This document shows, one piece after another, positions 12,132 to 21,401 of a stretch of 64,000 bases of DNA. The position numbers and the translations under genes are program-made. The DNA comes from Anthoceros angustus (lineage: Eukaryota; Streptophyta; Anthocerotopsida; Anthocerotales; Anthocerotaceae). The stretch spans positions 62,001 through 126,000 of the forward strand of contig MU008156.1 in NCBI GenBank assembly GCA_010909165.1, in the 5' to 3' direction. Under the pieces are notes generated by a model, which ran no database searches, was not told the origin of the DNA, and worked only from the letters and a program-made list of their open reading frames with translations. Each line of letters starts with the position of its first letter. Positions within the stretch are counted from its first letter, which is position 1.

Positions 12132-15100
12132 ATGGATACACTCACATCCGGATCTGTGTCACGGCCAACAGCTTCGTCTTGGACAGCTGCCATATCGAGG
12201 CACAACAAGGCGGGCCGATGGTGGGAGGCTCTCTCGTGCTACGAACAGATGCAGCAAGAAGGAATCGAGCCTGACAAGTACACGATTATCAGCTTGCTTA
12301 AAGTGTGCAGCAGGTTGGAAGACCTGGGAGAGGCCAAGCGGATCCACAGGGACGCAGTTAAACATGGGTTTGGGTCCGATTTGTTCGTGGGGAGCGGTTT
12401 GGTGAGTATGTACGCCAAGTGTGGGAACCTGGTGGAAGCACAGCATGTGTTTGACAGCTTGGCGGAACGTGATGTGGTGTTGTGGAATGCGATGGTCGCA
12501 GGATATGCGAAGCAGGGGCAAGGGCAGAAGGCCTTGCAACTCTTTTGGCGGATGCAGGAGGAAGGGGTGGAGCCGGATGCACGGACTTTTGTCTGCGCTC
12601 TTCAGGCCTGTGGCAGCCTTGCGGAGGAGGAGGGCAGTGTATGTGAGGATGGGCAGAATGTGAAGGCGGAGTCGTTGCGGAAGGGGAGGAGAATACATAT
12701 GGAAGCTGGCAAAAGGGGCTTCGAGAAGGATGTCTTTGTTGGTAACACCTTGGTCAGCATGTATGCCAAGTGTGGAAGCATCGTGGATGCTCAGAAGGTG
12801 TTTTGCAGGCTGTCGGAGCGCAGTGTTGTCTCATGGACTGCAATGCTCGCGGCATACGCCCAGCAGGAGCAAGGGGAAGAGGCCTTTCAGATGTTTCTCC
12901 AGATGCAGGAGGAAGGGGTGTGGCCAGATGCTCGGGCGTTTGTCAGTGTGCTTCGGGCTTGTGGGAGTGTGATAGGGAAGGAGGAGGGTTCGATTGTGGA
13001 TGGGCACCTCGTTAAGGTGGAGTCACTGAGGAAGGTAAGGGAAATACATGCTGCAGCTGCTTTCAGTGGGCTTGAGTCACATGTGTTTATAAGTAGCTCT
13101 CTGGTTAGCTTGTATGCAAAGTGTGGAAGCATAATGGATGCGCAGCAGGTTTTTGATAGACTGTCCACACATGATTTAGTGACATGGAATGCGATGCTTG
13201 CAGCGTATGCTCAGCAGGAGCAAGGGCAAAAGGCCTTGCGGCTGTTTTGGGAGATGCAGAACCGAGGCATCAGGCCAAACGCTAGGTCGTTTGTCAGTGC
13301 TCTCCAGGCATGCGGGAGCCTTGCGGAGGAGGAGGAAAGTGCACTTGTGGATGGACAGTGTGTGAAGGTGAAGTCATTGCGAATGGGAAAGGAATTACAG
13401 GCTGGAGCGGCAGCAAGGGGCTTTGAATCAGACATCTTTGTTGGTAACACGTTTGTTAGCATGTATGCCAAGTGTGGGAGCATCAGGGATGCAAAACAGG
13501 TATTCGATAGATTGTCCAAGCGGAATCTGGTGACATGGAATGCCATTATCGGGGCATATGCCCAGCTGGACCAAGGAGAGCCTGCTTTGCAGCTTTATCA
13601 CCAAATGCATGAGGACGGGATTAGCGGTGATGCTCGGACATTGGTCAGTGCTCTCCAAGCATGTGGCAGCCTCGCAGGAAAGGAGGAAGGTGCACTTCTA
13701 GATGGAAAAGACGTCAAGATAGAGTTGCTGCAGAAGGGGAAGCAAGTACATGCTGCAGCGTCTGGCCGGGGTCTTGAGACAGATGTATTTGTCGGTAGCA
13801 GTTTGGTTAGTATGTACGCAAAGTGTGGTAGCCTCGTGGATGCACAGCAGGTATTTGATGGATTGCCTCTGCGCAACATTGTGTCATGGAATGCAATGAT
13901 TTCAGCGCATGTACAGCAGGACCAGGGTGAAAGGGCTTTGCAGATTTATCATCAATTGCAACATGAGGGAGTGAGGCCAGATGCATGGACCTTTGTGAGC
14001 ACTCTCAAAGCATGTGGCTCACTTGCCGAAAAGGAGGAAAGTGTGTTTGTGGGCTCTCAGAGTGTGAAGGCGGTGTCCCTTCAAACAGGAAAGGAGATAC
14101 ATGCGGCAGCTGCTGGGAGTGGGTTTGAATCAGACGTATTTGTGGGTAACACCTTGGTCAGTATGTATGCAAAATGTGGCAGCATCAAAGATGCACAACA
14201 GGTGTTTGACAGGTTGTCGGATCGCAATGTGGTATCATGGACTGCCATGATTGCAGCATATGCTCAGCAGAGGCAAGGAGACAGGGCTTTGCAAGTCTAT
14301 GCCAGGATGCAAGCAGAAGGGGTGAAGGCAGATGATGCGACATTTGTCTCCATCCTCGAGGCTTGCAGCATCTCAGGGGCATTAAACACCTGTCTGCACA
14401 TCCACGAATGCATCATCGGGAGTGGATTGCAGCATACTCCGTCTGTTGCACGTGGTCTGATTCACGCTTACAGCCATTGTGGGAGCATGGTTGATGCTCA
14501 ACGTGTGTTTGACTCACTCCCCCGTCCTGATGTTGCATCATGGAGTGCACTGATCTTCGGGTATGCCGAGGCCGGAGACTTCGAGAAAAGCAGGCATTGC
14601 TATGAAGATTTGTGCGATGCAGGTGTCAATCCTGACCAATGCACGTTTTTGGCACTTCTGTCGGCCTGCAGCCATGCCGGCAGGGTGGTGGAAGGACTGG
14701 AGTACTTCGAAACCATGATTACAGATCATGGAATACTTGCGGAACTGGAGCACTATGCTTCAGTTATTGATCTGGTTGGTCGAGCAGGCCTCTTCGACAA
14801 GGCAGAATATTTCCTTTCCGAAATGCAGATGGAGCCTGATTTGCCCTTGTGGTTGTGCTTGTTAGCTGCTTGCCGATTACACGGTAACGTGACTCTAGGA
14901 AGGCGTGCATTTGATGCTGCTATCAAGCTAGATCCGGAACAAGCTGCACCCTATGCGATCATGGCAAACATCTATGCTGATGCTGGCAGGTTTGACCATG
15001 CAAGGCGGATAAACGAGTTGAGAAATCTTTCAGGAGCATCAAAAGAGCCTGGTCAGAGCTGGATCCAGCACGGGCAGAAGGTACACTACTTTCTGGTCCG

Positions 15101-15200
15101 AGATCACAGGCATCGGCAAGAAGCACAACTGTATGGAATGTTGAAAAAGCTAAATTCCGAGCTAAAAAATGTTGCCTCTCCTCAACGTTATCTGAATTAA
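12132..15200 (+). CDS. PLS-class pentatricopeptide repeat protein, E-type, 1022 aa
   Basis: PPR proteins bind organellar RNA one base per repeat, and PLS-class members mostly serve RNA editing in plastids or mitochondria. The single-exon ORF has about seven P-L-S triplets: one near residues 13-116, five longer ones of about 117 residues each (about 117-700), and one at about 701-800. Typical motifs are SMYAKCGSIVDAQ and VSWNAMISAHVQQDQ. A last PPR leads into E1/E2 motifs (EPGQSWIQHGQKVHYFLVRD near residue 970), ending in SPQRYLN with no DYW deaminase, so an editing role would need a separate deaminase. Each of the five long triplets carries an insert of about 17 residues (such as EEEESALVDGQCVKVKSL) absent from standard repeats. 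The ATG at 12132 follows an in-frame stop. It has no obvious transit peptide, so an upstream exon may be missing. No frame break in 3 kb, unlike its neighbours. Confidence 0.93.
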   Translation: MDTLTSGSVSRPTASSWTAAISRHNKAGRWWEALSCYEQMQQEGIEPDKYTIISLLKVCSRLEDLGEAKRIHRDAVKHGFGSDLFVGSGLVSMYAKCGNLVEAQHVFDSLAERDVVLWNAMVAGYAKQGQGQKALQLFWRMQEEGVEPDARTFVCALQACGSLAEEEGSVCEDGQNVKAESLRKGRRIHMEAGKRGFEKDVFVGNTLVSMYAKCGSIVDAQKVFCRLSERSVVSWTAMLAAYAQQEQGEEAFQMFLQMQEEGVWPDARAFVSVLRACGSVIGKEEGSIVDGHLVKVESLRKVREIHAAAAFSGLESHVFISSSLVSLYAKCGSIMDAQQVFDRLSTHDLVTWNAMLAAYAQQEQGQKALRLFWEMQNRGIRPNARSFVSALQACGSLAEEEESALVDGQCVKVKSLRMGKELQAGAAARGFESDIFVGNTFVSMYAKCGSIRDAKQVFDRLSKRNLVTWNAIIGAYAQLDQGEPALQLYHQMHEDGISGDARTLVSALQACGSLAGKEEGALLDGKDVKIELLQKGKQVHAAASGRGLETDVFVGSSLVSMYAKCGSLVDAQQVFDGLPLRNIVSWNAMISAHVQQDQGERALQIYHQLQHEGVRPDAWTFVSTLKACGSLAEKEESVFVGSQSVKAVSLQTGKEIHAAAAGSGFESDVFVGNTLVSMYAKCGSIKDAQQVFDRLSDRNVVSWTAMIAAYAQQRQGDRALQVYARMQAEGVKADDATFVSILEACSISGALNTCLHIHECIIGSGLQHTPSVARGLIHAYSHCGSMVDAQRVFDSLPRPDVASWSALIFGYAEAGDFEKSRHCYEDLCDAGVNPDQCTFLALLSACSHAGRVVEGLEYFETMITDHGILAELEHYASVIDLVGRAGLFDKAEYFLSEMQMEPDLPLWLCLLAACRLHGNVTLGRRAFDAAIKLDPEQAAPYAIMANIYADAGRFDHARRINELRNLSGASKEPGQSWIQHGQKVHYFLVRDHRHRQEAQLYGMLKKLNSELKNVASPQRYLN

Positions 15201-15799
15201 AGAAACCGGTAACCCCATCTCAGGGGTTCTTTCCGCGCATCCTGCGCACAATCCTGTAGGCTCAGATCAACAACCGCGTCCTTGGAACACTAACGTCCAG
15301 TCACAAATTCTCAAGTTGTATCCTGCCACCAAACCTGCAAACTGCAAAGCACAGAAACACTGGACATTCTCGAGCGGTCATCCGCATTCATGACAGCGGG
15401 CGTCTTCCGCAGAGAAAACGCACAGAAGCGCTAGCGGCCTATGGCGCCACGACGAAAAACACATTACGTCTCATCAGAGCGCGCAGAGGAAGCGCACGCA
15501 CCATCTATGTGGCGCGGGATTCGCAGCAATCCGCAAGCTGGGACCTGAAGGAAGGAGCACGACGTGGCGGCGATGTAGGCGCGAAAACGGGCGGGAAAAC
15601 AAGGACTACGTTTCCGTACGTCGAGAGCGCGTATGTTTTGCCCTGACTGTCCAGACTCCAGAATGGCCTTCATCCGCTACTAGCAGGCAGGACCACACTT
15701 GATCCACTCTCTCATGGATTGAACTGTAGATGCCGGCATCGTTCCTCGGGTCCCGGAGCCCTGGAGGTTAGCAACTTTGTTCCCACAGCCACAAAACAG
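15201..15799. other. Intergenic between two PPR genes
   Basis: 3' flank of the PPR gene, moderately GC-rich. No coding sequence, structured RNA or repeat recognised before the duplicated segment at about 15800. Confidence 0.45.
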
Positions 15800-15990
15800 C
15801 CGCAAAACAAGAAGTTGCAAACTTGCAAATCCGCTCTCATCTTGCAACAAGCTGAATCTGGCAAGCGCCGCCCCGATTCCCGAGGATCTGAGCCAAATTC
15901 CAGGCCTGCACCCCCGGTCCCTGATCTCCATAACCCAGCCAGGTCGCAATTGAGTCCAGACGAGGCAGACGCCGCGCGTACCCCTGCGCC
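15800..15990 (+). repeat. Duplicated segment, copy 1 (partner 19600-19770)
   Basis: This stretch matches 19600-19770 in the same orientation. Shared words include agaagttgcaaa, cttgcaaatccnctctcatct, ccccgattcc, ccaggcctgcacc, acccagcca and cgaggcagacgccg. The copies differ by substitutions and indels. The pair brackets the frameshifted DYW gene on both sides. Function unknown; it could be an old duplicated promoter or UTR, or a short interspersed element. Confidence 0.75.
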
Positions 15991-16086
15991 GCTCGAGAGG
16001 TGGCAGGATCCGTGTTAGCCATCCATGTCTCAGTTTGAACAGGATCGAGTCAAGCAAGCACATTCACCCCTGAGCACCTGTCACCG

Positions 16087-18957
16087 TCACGGTCGACCCT
16101 TACAACTGCAACAGCCAGCTGCGAATCGATGCACACGGTACCCATCCCTTACAACAATGTCTCTCTGTTCAAGCTTTGACATGATTTCCGTGGAACTGTG
16201 GCAGTCACTGCACATGCGTAGATTCTTTGTTACCACCAGAGGTGTCCCACTCGGAGTGTTTAAGAGACCAAACGCAAGAGCTAGCTTCTCAGCATGCCCA
16301 CAAAGCACCTCTTCCTTTTCCTTCTCACACACTGACTTCAACACCAACTTTGTGTGAGGTATGTGGCCTCCTTCCTGCTTCAGACGTGCATTTGTGCTCT
16401 CTACCATAAGCGCAATATCCTTTCTCCTTTCCCCCACCCGGAATGTGTGTACCTCCTTATTCACCTCAATGGTTGCCACTGCAGGTTTCTTGTTAGCTCC
16501 TGCTGCCCTTCTCTGTGTTTCAATCCTGTCTACATCGGTCCACCTACCTGCATCTGCGTAGGCATTGGCCATGAGCACATACGCAGACGCCCTGAGGTCC
16601 AGCCTAACAATGCTTTCAAAACACCACATCGCCCTCTCTATATCCCGTGACTTTTGCAGGCATTCAACAAAGACGTCAAGCCCACAACATTACTTTGGCC
16701 GTTACATGATAATAGCATCTTCTCTGCCTCATCTAAATGGCCTGCACGCCCAAGAAGATCAATCATGCAATGTAATGCTCAATAGTAGGTTTGATGCCAT
16801 GCTGTTCAGCCATAGAATCAAAGTGTTTGCGACCCTCATGGACCAGTCCCTCGTGGCTGCATGCTCCTAGAAGGCAAGTAAAAGTAGCATCATTAGGATG
16901 AATACCGGCAACTAACATCTCCTCAAAACAAGCTAGTGCCTTGTGACCTTCATCACAAGCACCATACCCAGATATCAGGGCATTCCATGTCACCACATCC
17001 TTTGTGCCTATGCTGTCAAAAACCTGGCGTGCATCCAGTTCACCACATTTTGCATACATGTCCACCAGGCAGTTGCCCACCACTACATCCAGCAGTCCTC
17101 TTTCGACAATCTGTGAGTGCAGCTGCCTACCCTTCTGTAAGGCACCAGTGCTGGCACAGGCGTTCAGAAGGCAAGCAAAAGTAACATGGTCAGCCAAAAT
17201 CAGGCCTCCTGCTCCATTTGTCCACACAACAAGCGCCTCTTGGCGAGTCCTTGCTGTGCATACCCAGCAATCAGGGCATTCCATGTCACCACATCCTTTG
17301 TTCATGCTGTCAAAAACCTGGCGTGCATATTCCAGTTCACCACATTTCGCATACATGTCCACCAGGCAGGTGCCCACCTTTACATCATCCAGCAGTCCTC
17401 TTTCGACAATCTGTGAGTGCAGCTGCCCTTCTGTAAGGCACCAGTGCTTGCACAGGCCTTCAGAAGGCAAGCAAAAGTAACATGGTTAGCCAAAATGAGG
17501 CCCCGCCTCCATTTGTCCATACACAAGCGCCTCTTGGAGTCCTTGCTGTGCATACCCAGCAATCAGGGCATTCCATGTCACCACATCCTTTGTGGCCAAG
17601 CTGTCAAAAACCTGGCGTGCATCTTCCAGTTCACCACATTTTGTATACATGTCCACCAGGCAGTTGCCCACCACTACGCCATCCAGCAGTCCTCTTTCGA
17701 CAATCTGTGAGTGCAGCTGCCTGCCCTTCTGTAAGGCACCAGTGCTTGCACAGGCCTTCAGAAGGCAAGCAAAAGTAAAATGGTCAGCTAAAATCAGCCC
17801 CTCCTGCTCCATTTGTCCATACAAAACAAGCGCCTCATGTCCAAGCCCTTGCTGTGCATACCCAGCAATCAGGGCATTCCATGTCACCACATTCTTTGTG
17901 TTCATGCTGTCGAAAACCTGGCGTGCCTCTTTCAGTTCACCACATTTTGCATACATGTCCACCAGGCAGGTGGCAACAAACAAGTCAGGAGGAATGCCAC
18001 TGTGCAACACATCACAGTGCACTTTTCTGCCACATTCCAAGTCGGCGGCATATGCACAAGCTTGTAGGGCAGCTACAAAGACGTGACCATTCGGCTTCAC
18101 TCCTGACTTGCGCATCTCATGGTACAGTTGTATGGCCTTATTCGGTTTCCCATGTTTAGCATGAGATTATGGAAGACCACATGAAGGCATCTGGTTTGCC
18201 ACCCTGGTGAACACATCCATGGCCTCCTCTAGCCTACCTCCACATGCATACATGCGCAAGATATGGTTCCCCAAGTATGCATTCGACTCGTACCCAAGTT
18301 TGACAGTGAGGTCATGCACGCGTCGTCCCACAACCAAATCCTTGTGGGTTGTACATAGTTTCAGCACAGTGGAAAACAGAGACTGAGAAAATAGCGTCTG
18401 TCTGCCAGAGATTCCAGGGCTCCAACGGCCTCTGAAAGCTTCCCCTGCTGACACAACGTGCTCACAGTTACAGCCTTAACAACACCCGTATCCGAGCCTG
18501 CACGGCTGCCTTGTTCAGTCTTATCCGGAGAGCTGGACTTGGAAGGGGCGGCACCATGGCCCATGTGCATATCCAAGGAGACGAGCTGCTCATCAACCCA
18601 AGCTGGCTTAAACATGTGGTTTAACCGCCGCACCTCGCCGGACCCCTTACGCCGGAAGTCAGGCAAACGGGAGCTCCTCTTATCTCGTCCGTTGTCCCAC
18701 CACATGGTAGGGTCCAGAAAAAATCGTTGCCACAAGTGCTCCTGCTCCTTGCAACGACCATCGCTGTAAAACCCGTCCCTACCCACACACTGTTTCGGAA
18801 GTGGAAGTGCTGGGCTCCTTACTCTGCTGCACCTGGAGGCTTTATTTGCCAGGGGTTGACTCCCTAAGATGAGGTGAGCGGGAGCTCCTCGTAGAATCCC
18901 TGTAGAAACACCAATTTGTTGAGTCCACAACAGTTCCGGTTGCCATACTGTGGCCAT
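16087..18957 (-). pseudogene. PPR-DYW RNA-editing factor gene with GRP terminus, frameshifted
   Basis: Read from 18957 down. About 190 N-terminal residues lead into a first PPR (VVKAVTVSTLCQQGKLSEAV, about 18500-18440). PLS repeats continue in changing frames: about 18400-18180, 18115-17486, 17560-17400, 17380-17290 and 17240-16763. E motifs follow, then a DYW deaminase in one frame (16629-16087). The deaminase zinc signature is intact: GHAEKLA (16280-16298) and MCSDCH (about 16198-16215). It ends CSCKGRP instead of CG-DYW. DYW domains deaminate C to U; variants with altered ends are reported from lineages with U-to-C editing (from memory). At least five frameshifts separate the blocks, so it is either a recent pseudogene or an assembly casualty. 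Three repeat blocks are near-identical tandem copies (about 300 bp). The start is uncertain. Confidence 0.85.
17101..17990 (-). repeat. Near-identical PLS-triplet repeats, 294-300 bp
   Basis: The word tttcgacaatctgtgagtg recurs at 17101, 17401 and 17695, and ccaccaggcag recurs at a similar spacing. Each unit encodes one PLS triplet (about 98-100 residues: CLVDMYAKCGELEDARQVFD to ACASTGALQKGRQLHSQIVE). Nucleotide identity between units is much higher than between the triplets of the neighbouring PPR gene, which points to recent tandem duplication or gene conversion. The frameshifts of this gene cluster in and between these units. Confidence 0.85.
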
Positions 18958-19599
18958 CCCTCAGACGAGTCTAACAAAAGACTATGGCAGAAGGCCCAGC
19001 CACTATGTATGACGACACCAAACTGCCAAATAGATTGTTCGGAGGTGCATGGACAGGACAAGGCCGCTCATAAACGCATCCCTTCTGCGCGCACTAACCC
19101 TCAGCCTTCACAGCAGCCAGGCCCTGGGACTGACCTGGACAGTGAATGGCAGTGCTCACAAAGCTGCTGGACAGGGGGCCCGGGCATTTAAGCTGTGCTC
19201 AGGACCTGGCAAAATGCCGCAAAATACATAGCAAGGCTGGACTGCACCGGGAGAAAGTAGCATTGGCACCTGCTCCTGCTCCTGGAGAACGTGGCATTGG
19301 CACCTGCAACCTTCTTCCAGGCATGGTCATTGTTGACTTCGGGCTGTTAAGCTGCTACCAAGTTGGACGACGTCGCAGGGCTCGAACAGGCGGCAATCAC
19401 GGGAGAGAGCTGCGTTGACAACTCTTTGTCCCGTAAAATCGTTCGCAGGATTCCCGAACCTGAGCTCGGCTCAACACCAAAATTTGCCACTTTTCGCCGC
19501 AGGTGGCAGAAACATCCAGGCTTGGCGATGGGATCCCTCCCTTCCTTTTCTGCTGTCGTAGAGGTGGTAACCTTATTCTCGAAGCGAATAATAATTAAC
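18958..19599. other. Upstream region of the DYW gene, nothing recognised
   Basis: GC-moderate sequence without a recognisable gene. A short direct repeat (gcacctgctcctgctcctgg / ggcattggcacctgcaac) lies near 19262-19315. The DYW gene promoter would be expected here. Confidence 0.35.
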
Positions 19600-19770
19600 G
19601 AAACGAGAAGTTGCAAAAGCTTGCAAATCCACTCTCATCTTCCTGCAAGCCGAAGCCGGCAAGGGCACCCCCGATTCCATAGGATCTAATTCCAGGCCTG
19701 CACCGGGGCCCGATCCGTGGTCTCCAAGACCCAGCCAGATCGCAAACGAGTCCACACGAGGCAGACGCCG
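19600..19770 (+). repeat. Duplicated segment, copy 2 (partner 15800-15990)
   Basis: Second copy of the segment described at 15800-15990, same orientation, offset about 3.8 kb. It lies between the DYW gene and UPF3. On the minus strand both copies give similar short readings (GVCLVWTxLRxGWV), which may be chance preservation of the same bases and is not taken as coding. Confidence 0.75.
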
Positions 19771-21401
19771 AAGAAATCTCCCCCGCGCCTCCTCTGAGGT
19801 GCAGAGCTCAAGTGCAGATCTCCAGGTACGTGGTGAACCTGGCCCGCTGGTGATGGGTGGCGACAGCAAGTTGGAAGATGGCGCTGCAACGCCCAAGAAC
19901 TGCCATTACGTGCAAGCTTGCCAAGTCCTGAACATGTAGGGGGGTTTGGGTTCATGGCGGCAGTTTGTAGTAAATCCTTGTGACGCGTGAAAGCGCTCCT
20001 GCTCATGCAACCAACAGTGGGAATGCTGCTCTGCTTTTGTTTTGAAATACAACTCCCACAGTGGTGGGTGGATTGATTCTTGCCTAAATCAAAATCTGGT
20101 TTGTGTGTCGGGCAGGGGAGAACTTGCTGAACTCGATACATGCTAAAGGGGCGCAGCTGGCTGGTGGTTCCAGCAGGCTGAATCCTCAGCCTGCTGGAAT
20201 CTGCTGAATCAAGCGAACTTTGTTGTTTGCTGCCAGGCCTGTTGTCTTAATGCTTTTTGCTTTGACCATATCGTATAACAATCTGCTGGACATTTCAGAG
20301 ACTGTCTCCATGGTGTGGCAGTGAGTCATCGATTTTGCCTCAAGATATGCTGCAAAGCTAATTCTATGGTCCTTGTCTACCTATCCCGAGTATGTCCCGA
20401 GTATCCAATAGCGGGCTGTTGGAAATTTGTGCTGATTAGCTAGAATGCCTTGTTGCTGCTGGTGTTTGCATCTTTGCTGACGTAGGAAGACACCGCTGTG
20501 CTTTCGGCACGACATTTGTTCCTTTGTCCCTTGGTTGCGCGTGCCAGGCTCGCTCTAGTGAACCATTCCCCGAGTGAGTTTCCCCGAACTCCCTCAGGAT
20601 ATAATTCTGCCCTCTACACTCCTAAGCTATATGAACTAGGAAGAGAGAGATATGTTTGAAGTCTACTAAAAGAGGGGAAAAAACATAGCACCCGCTGTAG
20701 CACCTACATTTTTTTTCAGAGAAAACAACTCTAGGACCTATGTACCCAGTACCTATATATGTATGTGAGAGATCAGTTGAAATATGAGAGATAACACTAT
20801 TAAGGGCAACAAAATACATAGGAGGTGGTAGCCCTTTCTCGTGTTTATCTTTGGTTCTGGGAACGCCCGGATTCCCTCGTGCGAGAGTTCATAGCCTCCA
20901 TAATCGTAATGGTTTTCCACGCATGCACATGTGGAGGCTAGTAGGAAACAAAAGGGTAAAAAAAGAGAATGACTACGAGTAGGCCACTGGACAAGATTAC
21001 GGAAACGTGTGACGCGAGTTACCAGAGCGAGCGAAGGAGGAAGGCATCGGACCATAGCAAGGAGGCCACGGCAAGGAGGCAGGAAGGCTCGCAAGGGTGG
21101 CGAGAGCACGCAGCTGCAGCAAGCGCAAGCGACCTGACGAACCCTGGGCATGGCGCAGCGCGCCCCTGGGCTATGGCGCGCACGCACCAACAACAACAGC
21201 AGCAGCAGCAGCATCAGCAACAGCAGCGGCCACCACCCTGGCCTCAGGCTCACCAGCCTGATGGCGCAGCGGGAGGAGGGGGAGCAGCAACGGCGGCGGC
21301 GATGAAGGCGGCGCGCCACGGCCGGCGTGGCGCCGCGAAGGGAGGGTGCGGCTGCCGCGGCTGCAGCCGCAGCGGCAGCAGCGGCTCAGCCACGGCTGGA
21401 G
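19771..21401. other. Upstream region of UPF3
   Basis: No separate gene recognised. Just upstream of the UPF3 domain (about 21170-21400) the DNA is rich in CAG/GCG triplets and gives poly-Gln or poly-Ala in different frames. It may be 5' UTR or a low-complexity N-terminal extension. An ATG at 20969 opens a frame that reaches the second UPF3 block without a stop, but its product before 21485 resembles no UPF3 protein. Confidence 0.4.

Noticed and set aside
12159-12698. 179-codon minus-strand frame inside the PPR gene
   Set aside because: Shadow of the PPR repeats; its periodic content mirrors the sense gene.
16936-18159. Several plus-strand frames over the DYW gene
   Set aside because: Antisense shadows of the PLS repeats with repeated content (HHILHTCPPGR type).
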